Of a stretch of 64,000 nucleotides of DNA, positions 26,677-36,087 are shown piece after piece. Both the position numbers and the translations under genes were made by a program. The notes under the pieces were generated by a model, which worked only from the letters and a program-made list of their open reading frames with translations, was not told the origin of the DNA and did not search any database. The stretch's first letter is position 1, and each line of letters opens with the position of its first letter. Where the stretch lies: NCBI GenBank assembly GCA_040274765.1, contig JBEMAY010000006.1, forward strand, positions 1-64,000. Reading direction: 5' to 3'. This DNA comes from Psychrobacillus sp040274765. GTDB taxonomy: Bacteria > Bacillota > Bacilli > Bacillales_A > Planococcaceae.

Positions 26677-26865
26677 AAGAATTGCCTCCTGTGATTTTAG
26701 AAATACTCACTTCTTCTATATTGTATACAGAACAAATAAAATGTTTTAAATAATCTTTCATCACCACTTAATTGCTAATAACAATCATGATAATACTATG
26801 TATTTATGCAGAATGCAATATATTATTAAAAATTACAGAATAATTGTTTGATTCAAACAAAAGAA

Positions 26866-26906
26866 TAGTTAGCCAATAAAGTAAATTCATCAGCTAACTA
26901 TTTTTA
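26866..26906 (-). terminator. Terminator of the mrp operon
   Basis: AATAGTTAGC pairs with GCTAACTATT and the minus strand continues into TTCTTTTGTTT. The stem overlaps the last codons of mrpG, so the operon ends here. Confidence 0.75.
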
Positions 26907-27271
26907 GGGTTTTCATCTTCTTCCTCGAACAGAATTTCCGTTAAAGAATTATCAGAAGAGTTTTCTGCCAGCTCAACATTTGTTCGATAAGCGGCTCTAG
27001 TCAAAAGATGTCCTGCAACAGGAGCAGTCAAGAATACAAACAGAATTCCTAATATTAAACGAACGCTTACAAAACCATCATGTATCCAAAAATATAGGAA
27101 AGCTCCCGAAAGAGTTAGTAATACTGCCACAGTGGAACTTTTTGTAGCTGCATGTGAACGGGTATATACGTCGGGAAGCCTAATTATGCCTATTGCACTA
27201 ATAACACTCATGATGCTTCCTAAAAGAACTATTAATGCTGCAATCAGCTCAAATGTCTGACTTACGCTCAA
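26894..27271 (-). CDS. mrpG: Mrp antiporter subunit G
   Basis: Small membrane subunit of the multisubunit Na+(K+)/H+ antiporter. Three helices with the family pattern IGIIRLPDVYTRSHAATKS near residue 27, which is almost invariant among MrpG/MnhG proteins, and a hydrophilic C-terminal tail. A TTG start at 27271 is preferred: AAAGGGGTG lies six bases upstream and the resulting N-terminus has the same length as B. subtilis MrpG. A GTG at 27280 lies inside that site. It overlaps mrpF and is the last gene of the operon. Confidence 0.9.
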   Translation of the reverse strand: MSVSQTFELIAALIVLLGSIMSVISAIGIIRLPDVYTRSHAATKSSTVAVLLTLSGAFLYFWIHDGFVSVRLILGILFVFLTAPVAGHLLTRAAYRTNVELAENSSDNSLTEILFEEEDENPKNS

Positions 27272-27533
27272 TGATAACACCCCTTTCGATGTATCGGGAT
27301 ATGGCGATTGTACTGATAAAGGCTAGAATTCCTAAAATAAGAATTGCCTCTAGGAAGGCCTTTGTCTTCAGTACGATAGACACTATAGCGATTATAGATA
27401 TTAAATTTACCCCAATCATATCTAGGGCTACCGCTCTATCCGGCATGGAAGGACCCTTGATAATTCGAAAAAGCGCTATTCCTATCGAAATTGCAAATAA
27501 CGAAAGTGATAATACTAGTATTTTCTCTACCAT
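27249..27533 (-). CDS. mrpF: Mrp antiporter subunit F
   Basis: 94 residues with three transmembrane helices. The conserved segment FRIIKGPSMPDRAVALDMIGVN (R-I-x-x-GP-x-x-x-DR) is diagnostic for MrpF/MnhF. Required for assembly of the antiporter complex in B. subtilis. GAGGTGA stands nine bases before the ATG, inside the end of mrpE; the gene starts two bases after the mrpE stop and overlaps mrpG. Confidence 0.92.
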   Translation of the reverse strand: MVEKILVLSLSLFAISIGIALFRIIKGPSMPDRAVALDMIGVNLISIIAIVSIVLKTKAFLEAILILGILAFISTIAISRYIERGVIIERKSDI

Positions 27534-27534
27534 T

Positions 27535-28017
27535 TTAACGGGTCACCTCCATAATTGCTTTTTCAAAATTCTTTAACGATCGTAATACATCAGCTTTTGA
27601 TGTTTCCATATCCATTGCATGAATATAAAAAGTATCTCCTTCTGGATTTACCTCCATTACAACCGAACCAGGAGTTAAAGTAAGCAATAGTGCAAGTGTC
27701 GTAATTTCCCATTCACTAGATAGCTTAGTCTTATAGGTAAAGATTCCTGGCTTTATCTTTAGCTTGGGGCTTAGAATCTGTTTACTAATTACTATACTGG
27801 ATGTAGCTAATTCCCTATTAAAGATAAAAACCAGTTTAATAATTGAAAATAGACGCTTTAAGTAAAACTGTGTTCCAAAAAAACGATGCATTAGAAAGAC
27901 AATTCCAATTCCCACGATGAATCCACTTACAAAGGTTTGTAATTGTAGTTCCTCTGTGTCCATTAGTAAGGTCCACAAAAATGCTATAAATAAATTAAGT
28001 AGAAACTGTGCCGGCAT
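27535..28017 (-). CDS. mrpE: Mrp antiporter subunit E
   Basis: 160 residues. Two N-terminal helices followed by a cytoplasmic domain; KLSSEWEITTLALLLTLTPGSVV is the conserved core, with the LTPGS element shared by MrpE/MnhE. Membrane subunit of the complex. RBS GAGAGGTGA. It begins 18 bases after mrpD. Confidence 0.92.
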   Translation of the reverse strand: MPAQFLLNLFIAFLWTLLMDTEELQLQTFVSGFIVGIGIVFLMHRFFGTQFYLKRLFSIIKLVFIFNRELATSSIVISKQILSPKLKIKPGIFTYKTKLSSEWEITTLALLLTLTPGSVVMEVNPEGDTFYIHAMDMETSKADVLRSLKNFEKAIMEVTR

Positions 28018-28035
28018 TATAAATCACCTCTCCCA

Positions 28036-29523
28036 TTACTCTTCCTTGCTTAAAATGGCATCAATATATATGGAAGGATTGGTCAGCGTATTTGCTGCAT
28101 CACTAACATAATCTGCTACCACCTCTGCTCCCAGACCGAGTGCAAGCGTCCCAATACCTAGTAAGAAAATTGGAAAAATCTCACCAAACTTCAATGGTGT
28201 TTCATCTTCTAGGCTGATGATCGTTTCCCCAAATATGGTATTTAAAAATATGCGAAGTAAGGAATATAGAACTACTATACTTGAGAGAAATGCCAAGGCT
28301 AATAAAATATATGCCCCTGACTCAATTGCCCCTTGACCGACTAAGATCTTACCTACGAAACCGCTAAGGGGTGGGATTCCAGCTAAAGAACAAGTAACAA
28401 TAAAGAACATCCAACCAAGTAATGGATAGTTTTTAATCAATCCGCTTATCTCGTTAATCTTTGTTTTACCTGTTAGGGAAATCATTGTACCCACCAATAA
28501 AAATAGCATTGCCTTAGCAATCATGTCATGCACGATATAATAAATAGAACCTTCGATAGCAACAGTAGTTCCTATTGCTAAGCCTACCAGCATAAACCCA
28601 ACTGCTATAACGACATTATAGGAGGCAATTAATCGCATATCCTTATATGCGATTGCTCCCATACTCCCTACAACGAGTGTAACACCTGCCATAATTCCGA
28701 GCAGCATGTGCGTGATAAAAGGATCATGGTAGAAAATAATCGTAAAGGTACGGAACAAGGCGTAAATGCCAACCTTTGTGAGAAGAGCTCCAAATAAAGC
28801 TGCTACTGCCATAGGTGGTGCACTATACGAGCCTGGTAACCAAAAGAAAAGTAATAGTCCTGCTTTTACACTAAAAACCACTAAAAACAGTAAACCTATA
28901 GTTGTTAACAACGGATCTTGTCCTGCTTCAGCTACCCTCTCGGATAGATGGGCCATATTAAGTGTTCCAAGAGAACCATACAAATAAGCAAGGGCTAATA
29001 AGAAGAACCAGGAAGCAACAACATTAATTACCACGTATTTAATAGATTCTCTTAACTGTCGTTTTGTGCCTCCTAAGGTTATTAACACATAGGATGCCAA
29101 TAGTGTAACTTCAAAACAGACAAATAGGTTGAACATATCGCCTGTTAAAAACGAGCCGTTTACTCCAGCTAGCAGAAACAGCACAAATGGATAAAAGTAC
29201 ATTTTCTCATGTCTCTCTCCAATAGAGGAAAAAGCATATACCATACATAGTGTAGTAACAATACTTGCCGTTAGCACTAGCAACATAGAAAAAGAATCTG
29301 CCACAAATAGAATCCCAAAAGGAGGCTCCCAGCCGCCAAAGTCCAGTCGAAGAATCCCTTCTATTTGTATGGTGTTCAAAACATATATGCTGATGCCGGT
29401 AATCGAAAGCAAGGTCACTAAAGTAATGACACGTTGCAATTTAACTTGACGATTAAAAAATACTAATAAAACTCCTATCATAATAGGAATGATTAAAGGT
29501 AAGACAATAATATTATTCATCAT
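28036..29523 (-). CDS. mrpD: Mrp antiporter subunit D (NuoM/N-like)
   Basis: Proton-pumping subunit homologous to the antiporter-like subunits of respiratory complex I. 495 residues, about 14 helices. The conserved glutamate of helix 5 is in NLFVCFEVTLLASYVL, the lysine in VKAGLLLFFWLPGSYSAPP, and a second lysine in LTKVGIYALFR, giving the discontinuous-helix proton channel. Starts MMNN with GAGGAAC upstream; overlaps the end of mrpC by 11 bases, indicating coupled translation. Confidence 0.94.
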   Translation of the reverse strand: MMNNIIVLPLIIPIMIGVLLVFFNRQVKLQRVITLVTLLSITGISIYVLNTIQIEGILRLDFGGWEPPFGILFVADSFSMLLVLTASIVTTLCMVYAFSSIGERHEKMYFYPFVLFLLAGVNGSFLTGDMFNLFVCFEVTLLASYVLITLGGTKRQLRESIKYVVINVVASWFFLLALAYLYGSLGTLNMAHLSERVAEAGQDPLLTTIGLLFLVVFSVKAGLLLFFWLPGSYSAPPMAVAALFGALLTKVGIYALFRTFTIIFYHDPFITHMLLGIMAGVTLVVGSMGAIAYKDMRLIASYNVVIAVGFMLVGLAIGTTVAIEGSIYYIVHDMIAKAMLFLLVGTMISLTGKTKINEISGLIKNYPLLGWMFFIVTCSLAGIPPLSGFVGKILVGQGAIESGAYILLALAFLSSIVVLYSLLRIFLNTIFGETIISLEDETPLKFGEIFPIFLLGIGTLALGLGAEVVADYVSDAANTLTNPSIYIDAILSKEE

Positions 29524-29851
29524 TTGTTCCTCTCAATGCATCCAGGTCATCTGTGCCAATGTCCTGATACGCTCGGTATGCAAGAACAAGTATAAAAGCT
29601 GTTACTGCAAAGCTAATTACAATAGCAGTTAATATCAAGGCTTGTGGCAGCGCATCCGTATAAGGTGCGTTTGCTTCCTTTAACAAGGGCACATTCCCTC
29701 TTTTTAAATCACCCATAGTCAATATAAGTAAATGAGCTGCATGAGATAATACTGCAGTCCCTAAAATTACTCGAATTATATTACGAGAAAGGATTAGATA
29801 AGTAGCAACGGCAACTAAAATACCGATTAATATAACCATAATTGTTTCCAT
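29513..29851 (-). CDS. mrpC: Mrp antiporter subunit C (NuoK-like)
   Basis: 112 residues, three helices; homologue of the small complex I subunit NuoK. Conserved features include NIIRVILGTAVLSHAAHLLI and the stretch DALPQALILTAIVISFAVTAF that marks MrpC/MnhC. Overlaps mrpD by 11 bases and shares its first base with the end of mrpB. RBS GAGGATG. Confidence 0.93.
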   Translation of the reverse strand: METIMVILIGILVAVATYLILSRNIIRVILGTAVLSHAAHLLILTMGDLKRGNVPLLKEANAPYTDALPQALILTAIVISFAVTAFILVLAYRAYQDIGTDDLDALRGTNDE

Positions 29852-30276
29852 TAGCTATCATCCTCACTTATGCTTAAAATTATCGTAACGAGCACCCCAA
29901 CTACCGTTAAGGCAACTCCTGCTTCAAAAATTGTGACAGTTGTTAGCTCTGTTTTACCGAAGATAGGCAAATCAAAATAGGCGAATGTTTGAGACATAAA
30001 AGGAACCCCAAATAGCAGAGAACCTAAACCTGTCCCAGTAGCCAATAATACGCCTACAGCGGCTACCAGCTTAAAGTCTAAGGGAAGACTTTTTTGAACC
30101 TTTTCCATGCCATTTGATAAGTATAGAAGAACGAACGCAGAAGCTAATACCAGTCCTCCGATGAAGCCTCCCCCTGGTGTATTATGACCCGAAAGAAATA
30201 AATAAACTCCAAAGGTCAAGATGATAAAAACACCTATTTTAGCAACGTTGCGTAGAATTACATCATTGATTTTCAC
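29851..30276 (-). CDS. mrpB: Mrp antiporter subunit B
   Basis: 141 residues, four helices. The motif LSGHNTPGGGFIGGL near residue 28 is diagnostic for MrpB and for the corresponding C-terminal region of some MrpA proteins. GTG start at 30276 with AGGAGG upstream, overlapping mrpA by 14 bases. Together with A it forms the outer half of the antiporter. Confidence 0.94.
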   Translation of the reverse strand: MKINDVILRNVAKIGVFIILTFGVYLFLSGHNTPGGGFIGGLVLASAFVLLYLSNGMEKVQKSLPLDFKLVAAVGVLLATGTGLGSLLFGVPFMSQTFAYFDLPIFGKTELTTVTIFEAGVALTVVGVLVTIILSISEDDS

Positions 30277-32674
30277 TGTCGGTGTCCTCCTTTTTCGCTC
30301 TAAGCTTAATCATGGTATAAACACCTAAGCCTGCTATAAAAAGAACAACTACTTCAAGCATCGTATCAAAACCACGGAAATCCCCTAATATAGCATTTAC
30401 TATATTAGTTCCTCCCGCTAGGTTATAAGCGTCTTCAAACAGATAAGAAATTCGCTCAAATTGGTCGTAATTTAGCACAGACAAGCCTACTAAAACTACT
30501 ACTAGCCCTACCCCAATAGATATAATGGCATTCATATTTTTCGTTTTGGATGATACCTTTTCTTTTTTCCAATCTGGTAAATGTGAAAATGCCAAAAGGA
30601 AAAGTGCAGTAGTAACCGATTCCACTACCAATTGTGTTAATGCTAAATCTGGCGCTCTAAATAGGACAAAGAAAATAGCTACTGTGTATCCTAAAACTCC
30701 ATTTAGTAAAGTTGCTGTAATTCTCGATTTAGCAAATAACATGGCTAAGCTAGCAATAACCATAATTACTACTAAAATGATCTCATATGTCCTAAACTTT
30801 GCACTTGGAGTAGTATCGAATGAAAAAGCTCCAGACAAGATCAAATAACCACCAACTGTTGCGACAAAAAATATATAAATGTACATAAGGTAGTCTCTTA
30901 AGTAGCCCGTCATATAGGTTTTTGTTGCAACCGTGGACTGTCTCTCCGAGAAGCTTAAAAAATTCATATATAAAGCGTTAAAGGAATATTTCTGCGGTAG
31001 TAAGGTATAAATGGGTCTCCAATATTTTAAAACTTTAAAAAGAAGAAAACCTACTACTATTACCCCGATTGTCATCTGAAGTTCCGTTTCAAATCCATGC
31101 CAAGCATAGATGGATGGAGTTAGCTTTTCTGGATCTCCAAAGGTCGGATAAACACTAGCCATTGCTGGTTTCAACAAATAATTACCGACTAAATTCGGAA
31201 AGAAGAATATGCCTACTACTAAAATTGTTAGGATAGTTGGTGAAATAAGCATACCAATTGGTGCTTCATGAATTGGTTTATCCAGCTTTTCAGGCTGTGC
31301 TTTCCCTAAAAAAGTTTTAAAGATGAAAACCATACAATACACAAATGTTAGTACACTTCCCACCCAAGCAATAACCGGGAATATTACACCCCATGACTGC
31401 AAGGAGAAAACATCTGCTTCCATGATCGAAATGGTAGCTGTAAAGAACATTTCCTTACTTAAAAAGCCATTAAAAGGTGGCAGTCCTGCCATTGACAGAC
31501 TTCCAATTGTACCAACTGTAAAGGTAATTGGCATAAACGTCATTAGCCCACCTAGTCGGCGAATATCACGTGTTCCGAGCTCGTGGTCAAGTATACCAAC
31601 GACCATGAACAGCGCACCCTTAAAAGTAGAATGGTTAATCAAATGAAATAGCGCAGCAAACGTTGCTTGCGTATAGATGACGGACTCCTCAGAATAGCCG
31701 TATTGTAAAGCAACTGAACCAAGGCCTAACAAGCTCATAATTAACCCAAGCTGACTAACTGTAGAGAAAGCTAGCAGTGCCTTTAAATCGGTTTGCTTCA
31801 CAGCATTAAAGGATCCCCAGAACATAGTGATCATACCAACCATACTTACTGTCCAAAACCATGTTTGATCTACACCGAAAATAGGTGTAAAGCGAGCTAC
31901 CAAATATATACCTGCCTTAACCATTGTTGCTGAGTGTAGATATGCACTAACTGGGGTCGGAGCTTCCATCGCATCTGGTAACCAAATATGAAAAGGAAAC
32001 TGCGCAGACTTCGTAAAGGCACCCAATAGGATTAACAATAAGGCTGGTATAAATAAGTCGTGGCTCGTTATTTCTAATGCAATTGGAATAATTTCGCGAA
32101 TACTGAATGTGCCAGTCATTGTATAAAGCATAATAAACCCGACCAGCATTGCAATACCACCACTAACCGTAATAAGCATTGCCTTTTGTGCCCCTTGTCT
32201 AGATGCATTTCGATGACTCCAGAAAGCTATTAATAGGAACGAGGATACACTTGTTAATTCCCAAAATACATATAAAACCATTAAATTATCGGAAAATACA
32301 ACGCCGAGCATTGCGCCCATAAAGAGTAGCAAATAGCAATAAAAATTATGGAGAGATTCTTTACTAGAAAGATAAAAAATAGAATAAATGATAACTAAAC
32401 TACCTACACCAGTAATAAGCAAACCTAATATGATACTTAGACCATCTAAATAAGTGGTGAAATTAATATCCAACGAGGGGATCCAATGGTATGTATTATA
32501 GTATGTTTTTCCACTTGCAATAGAGGGAATAAAACTTGCAAGCATTACAAACAAAATGGTTGGTACTAACAAGACAAGCCAGCCAATATGTATTTTTTTC
32601 AAATATCTATAAAAAACGGGTATAGTTGCAGCTACTATAAATGGGAATATAATAGCAAAGTTAATTGAAAACAA
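30263..32674 (-). CDS. mrpA: Mrp antiporter subunit A (NuoL-like)
   Basis: Largest subunit, 803 residues and about 21 helices; homologous to complex I NuoL in its first 500 residues, with an MrpA-specific C-terminal extension that resembles NuoJ (APDLALTQLVVESVTTALFLLAF). Conserved proton-path residues are in YVFWELTSVSSFLLI (glutamate) and AMEAPTPVSAYLHSATMVKAGIYL (lysine; written over 31895-31965). TTG start at 32674 with AGGAGG seven bases upstream. First gene of the seven-gene mrpABCDEFG operon that confers sodium and alkali tolerance and helps pH homeostasis. Confidence 0.95.
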   Translation of the reverse strand: MFSINFAIIFPFIVAATIPVFYRYLKKIHIGWLVLLVPTILFVMLASFIPSIASGKTYYNTYHWIPSLDINFTTYLDGLSIILGLLITGVGSLVIIYSIFYLSSKESLHNFYCYLLLFMGAMLGVVFSDNLMVLYVFWELTSVSSFLLIAFWSHRNASRQGAQKAMLITVSGGIAMLVGFIMLYTMTGTFSIREIIPIALEITSHDLFIPALLLILLGAFTKSAQFPFHIWLPDAMEAPTPVSAYLHSATMVKAGIYLVARFTPIFGVDQTWFWTVSMVGMITMFWGSFNAVKQTDLKALLAFSTVSQLGLIMSLLGLGSVALQYGYSEESVIYTQATFAALFHLINHSTFKGALFMVVGILDHELGTRDIRRLGGLMTFMPITFTVGTIGSLSMAGLPPFNGFLSKEMFFTATISIMEADVFSLQSWGVIFPVIAWVGSVLTFVYCMVFIFKTFLGKAQPEKLDKPIHEAPIGMLISPTILTILVVGIFFFPNLVGNYLLKPAMASVYPTFGDPEKLTPSIYAWHGFETELQMTIGVIVVGFLLFKVLKYWRPIYTLLPQKYSFNALYMNFLSFSERQSTVATKTYMTGYLRDYLMYIYIFFVATVGGYLILSGAFSFDTTPSAKFRTYEIILVVIMVIASLAMLFAKSRITATLLNGVLGYTVAIFFVLFRAPDLALTQLVVESVTTALFLLAFSHLPDWKKEKVSSKTKNMNAIISIGVGLVVVLVGLSVLNYDQFERISYLFEDAYNLAGGTNIVNAILGDFRGFDTMLEVVVLFIAGLGVYTMIKLRAKKEDTDSENQ

Positions 32675-33178
32675 TTGTTAACCTCCTATTTCCATATAAT
32701 GTATGAAAATTCTATATAGAAAGATTTATTTCATTTGAAAGAGAGACTTGACTATTAGGGTAACTAGTTGCATAATAGGATTCCATATGGGGTTCATATG
32801 AATGTCAGTAGAATAAGAGGTATAAATCATAGCCACTTTTTTGGCATGATTTTACGTTAATATCAATGGCTAAGCTAGAATAACTATTTTATATTCGGTA
32901 GCCTGATCATAGAGGGTAAAACCAGCGCATAAGAGACTAAATTTTACAATCTCTACATGCAGTTATATTAAGGAGAAAAGTTCAATATATATAGAAACGT
33001 TTTTTATCTTTTGGACTCCTTAACGTTAATTAATAGTATATTCTTGTTTTTCCTAAGTAAATTATACACTAAATCATACTTCTCTGCACTTATAGTGTTT
33101 GATATAGCTTATAATTTGCATTATTTTGTACATGTCACTAGAATAGATGAGACTAAGATAAATGGGGTGTAGACAACC
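32675..33178. other. Divergent regulatory spacer between mrpA and the Usp gene
   Basis: About 500 AT-rich bases. No open frame with a ribosome site and no known riboswitch was recognised. It must contain the mrp promoter (minus) and the Usp promoter (plus); a TTGATA at 33100 followed after 17 bases by TATTTT is one weak candidate for the latter. The length is unusual for this compact window. Confidence 0.5.
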
Positions 33179-33862
33179 GTGAAACGCACAAAAGGTAGGA
33201 TGGATGAAAGTATACTTGTCTGCGTATACTATGGACCAAATGGTGAACGACTTATTAGAAGAGGACATAAAATGGCTAGCATAATGGACTGCCCTCTTTA
33301 TATATTAACTGTGGATCCACTTCCATACGATGCTTTCGATGCAGAAAAGTCAGGTTACGTAGATCAATGGAAAGCTTTAGCAGAAGAACTTGAGGTGGAA
33401 GAATTTATCATTCGTGATAACGAAAAACGCCCTTCTCCTAAGGTGATTAAAGAAGTTGCTCATAACCTGAATATTACTCAAATAATTATTGGACAAACCG
33501 CTCAAAGTCGATGGGAAGAAATCACTAAGGGATCGTTTATGAATGTCTTGTTAAAAGAAATTCCTTTTGTCGATTTCCATGTAGTATCAGTTGAACGTGC
33601 TATAAAAGATGAAGAAGAAGGTGTCTTTGAAAAAGGAGTAAGAGCCTATTTAGTGAATGATGGAGACACTTACAAGGTTTCCTTTACTTGTGCCAAGAAT
33701 ATGTGCCAAGAAGGAATATTCTTCAAGGAAATAGGGACAGATTTTGATAATGGGATTTTTAAATTTATGCATAATAATAAAATGCAACAAGTTCATATCC
33801 AAGACAACTTAGTTACAGACCCTTCCCAAGTACCAGACGATTGTACATTAAAAGCGAGATAA
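33179..33862 (+). CDS. Stand-alone KdpD-type universal stress (Usp) domain protein
   Basis: 227 residues. Residues about 8-140 match the Usp domain of potassium sensor KdpD: ILVCVYYGPNGERLIRRGHKMA at the start (seen at 33209-33274), then an ITQIIIGQTAQSRWEEITKGS segment and FVDFHVVSVE. No KdpD kinase, TM region or histidine box follows; instead an 85-residue tail contains two cysteines (FTCAKNMCQEG). The start is either GTG 33179 or ATG 33200 (AAAAGG four bases upstream, and a product beginning MDESILVC). Divergent from the mrp operon, so a link to cation or cyclic-dinucleotide sensing is plausible but inferred. Confidence 0.75.
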   Translation: MKRTKGRMDESILVCVYYGPNGERLIRRGHKMASIMDCPLYILTVDPLPYDAFDAEKSGYVDQWKALAEELEVEEFIIRDNEKRPSPKVIKEVAHNLNITQIIIGQTAQSRWEEITKGSFMNVLLKEIPFVDFHVVSVERAIKDEEEGVFEKGVRAYLVNDGDTYKVSFTCAKNMCQEGIFFKEIGTDFDNGIFKFMHNNKMQQVHIQDNLVTDPSQVPDDCTLKAR

Positions 33863-33868
33863 CATATA

Positions 33869-33920
33869 AAAGAGACTGTAAACTAATTCGCTAGAAGTTG
33901 GTTTACAGTCTTTTTGTTTT
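33869..33920 (+). terminator. Terminator of the Usp gene
   Basis: AGACTGTAAAC pairs with GTTTACAGTCT across a 17-base loop, followed by TTTTGTTTTG, seven bases after the stop codon. Confidence 0.82.
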
Positions 33921-33954
33921 GTATCATCTTAACCTCCAATTTAAATTACCTCTC

Positions 33955-35193
33955 CTACGACCTTCTATCCTTCGGCAAGGCAAATGCTACCACTCCTAGC
34001 AAGGGAAGAAGCGATACTACCACCATGGTCGAATAAATTCCGATGTAGTCCATAAGAATACCAATAAGTACAGATCCTAAGGCACCCATTCCAAATGCCA
34101 ATCCAACTGTTAGACCAGCCATTGTTCCAATTTTGTTTGGCACTAGTTCCTGAGCATAAACAACCGTCACTGAAAAGCTGAGCATTATTAAAAATCCAAT
34201 AGCAGTTAGCAATAACAAAATAGCCCAAACAGGCACATAAGGTAATACAAGACATAGAGGAATTGGGACAACAGTTGAAATCACTATTACTTTTTTCCTT
34301 CCAATCTTGTCCGCCATAGGTCCTCCAAAAAAAGTCCCTACTGCTCCTACAGCAAGAAACAGGAAGACAATTAGCTGACCTCTCTCCGTAACAAAGTTGT
34401 AATTCTCCGTTAAATGAAATATATAAAAGCTAGTAATATTCGTTACATAAAAAGAACGTACAAATATGATAATCATTAAAAGTCCAAGAGCAATGCCTAC
34501 TTGTTTCTTAGTTAGTGTAGGCAACGAAGATATGAATGCTTTTTTCCTAGCTGACAAATTCGCTTCATTCAACTGCGCCTTATACCAGCTTGAAATTTTA
34601 CTTAACAAGAAAATGCCAATCGCTGCTACGATTAAAAACAATGCAGCTCCCCTTTGTCCTAGTGGAATTAGGATAAAAGCACTGATGAGTGGGGCCAACG
34701 CTTGTCCAGAATTACCTCCCACCTGATAAATAGACTGAGAGAGTCCTCTCTTATTACCTGCTGCCATATAAGAAACTCTCGATCCTTCGGGATGAAAGAC
34801 AGCCGAACCTAATCCCAAAAACAACACAGCAATAATTATTATCCAGTAATCCGCTGCAAAAGCCAGCCCGACCACTCCGATAAATGAGCTTACCATTCCT
34901 AGAGGAAGTGCATAAGGCATTGGTTTTTTATCACTTATAAAGCCTACAACTGGCTGTAGTAAAGAAGCAACCATATTAAGTGCAAACGAAATAAAACCTA
35001 GCTGAGTAAAGGTTAATCCAATTTCATCTTTTAAAATTGGGAACATGGCTGGAACGATCGATTGTAGCGTGTCATTAAATAAATGGCATATGCCCATGGC
35101 TACCATAATCGGATAAATAGGATTTCCCTGTTTATCTGGAGATGCTGTTTGCGACAAATCTGCACACTTCCCTATAAAAGTATTTAGTTTCAT
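33955..35193 (-). CDS. MFS exporter, fosmidomycin-resistance type
   Basis: 412 residues, 12 helices. A soluble N-terminus of about 25 residues precedes helix 1 (ICHLFNDTLQSIVPAMFPILK). The loop 2-3 motif GFISDKKP, and FLGLGSAVFHPEGSRVSYMAAG, with its HPEGS, are characteristic of the fosmidomycin resistance (Fsr/YfnC) family. Natural substrate unknown. The ATG has no clear Shine-Dalgarno sequence, so the start is less certain than elsewhere. Convergent with the Usp gene. Confidence 0.87.
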   Translation of the reverse strand: MKLNTFIGKCADLSQTASPDKQGNPIYPIMVAMGICHLFNDTLQSIVPAMFPILKDEIGLTFTQLGFISFALNMVASLLQPVVGFISDKKPMPYALPLGMVSSFIGVVGLAFAADYWIIIIAVLFLGLGSAVFHPEGSRVSYMAAGNKRGLSQSIYQVGGNSGQALAPLISAFILIPLGQRGAALFLIVAAIGIFLLSKISSWYKAQLNEANLSARKKAFISSLPTLTKKQVGIALGLLMIIIFVRSFYVTNITSFYIFHLTENYNFVTERGQLIVFLFLAVGAVGTFFGGPMADKIGRKKVIVISTVVPIPLCLVLPYVPVWAILLLLTAIGFLIMLSFSVTVVYAQELVPNKIGTMAGLTVGLAFGMGALGSVLIGILMDYIGIYSTMVVVSLLPLLGVVAFALPKDRRS

Positions 35194-35302
35194 TATTATA
35201 TCGCAAAATTATTGTTTTTATAAAATTTACCTTAAAGGAATAGTTAGAAGTATATGGGTCACACTAGGAAGAAGTATTTCTAGTTGAAGGAGTATAGACA
35301 AA

Positions 35303-36001
35303 ATGGGCGATATTAATTTTTGGGAAATGATTTGGAGAACAACCATTTCATTTGCTGTTTTGCTTTTTTTAGCACGTATAATGGGGAAGAAGCAAATAAG
35401 CCAACTAACTTTCTTCCATTACATTACAGGAATAACGATAGGCTCTATTGCATCAGAAATCGCTTCACAAAAAGAAACTCCCTTTGTGGACGGAGTTATT
35501 TCACTTATATGGTGGGCAATACTTACAATCCTTATGACCTACATTTCGCAGCTTTCTCCTAAAATCCGCTTACTTCTAGATGATGAGCCTACCATTATTG
35601 TTAAGGACGGAAAAATATCTTTAAAGTCCTTAAAATCTGCACGTATGAATATGGACGATGTCATGATGTTATTAAGAGAGCAATCCATTTTTTCCATAGA
35701 TGACGTACAGTTCGCAGTATTGGAAACGAACGGAGAGCTTAGTGTTTTTAAAAAGCCTGCAGAACAAGGTGCAACTAAACAAGATGTGAAGGCAGATCTT
35801 TCATTGCCTAAATATATGCCTACCGAAATTATATCAGACGGTAAAATTATTCATAAAAATCTCAAAGAGATGAATTTGGACGAAGATTGGATAATGAAAA
35901 AATTACGGAAGCAAGGTATTCAATCAGTTAAAGAAGTATACTTTGCACAATTACAAACAAACGGCTCCCTTTCCATTAACTTAAAAGATAACGGATTATA
36001 G
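35303..36001 (+). CDS. DUF421 membrane protein (YetF/YrbG-like)
   Basis: 232 residues: three N-terminal helices (RTTISFAVLLFLARIMGKKQ, ITIGSIASEIA, then IWWAILTILMTYI) followed by two copies of the soluble YetF domain (residues about 85-150 and 170-230). The repeat core is visible as ARMNMDDVMMLLREQSIFSIDDVQFAVLE and DEDWIMKKLRKQGIQSVKEVYFAQL (the shared pattern is L-R-x-Q-x-I-x-S-x-x-x-V). The paralogous B. subtilis set (YetF, YrbG, YdfS, YkjA) is of uncertain role. RBS GAAGGAG. Confidence 0.88.
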   Translation: MGDINFWEMIWRTTISFAVLLFLARIMGKKQISQLTFFHYITGITIGSIASEIASQKETPFVDGVISLIWWAILTILMTYISQLSPKIRLLLDDEPTIIVKDGKISLKSLKSARMNMDDVMMLLREQSIFSIDDVQFAVLETNGELSVFKKPAEQGATKQDVKADLSLPKYMPTEIISDGKIIHKNLKEMNLDEDWIMKKLRKQGIQSVKEVYFAQLQTNGSLSINLKDNGL

Positions 36002-36025
36002 AATAACAACTTTATAAAGTAAAAA

Positions 36026-36064
36026 AGTAAAGGTATGGAGAATTTCTACTCCATACCTTTTGCT
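36026..36064. terminator. Bidirectional terminator between DUF421 and nagZ
   Basis: AAAGGTATGGAG pairs with CTCCATACCTTT; T-rich tracts flank it on both strands (plus TTTTGCTTCCTTTT, minus TTTACTTTTTT). A second short hairpin (GCTTCCT/AGGAAGC) lies at 36062-36083. Confidence 0.85.
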
Positions 36065-36087
36065 TCCTTTTAAATAGGAAGCTTTTA

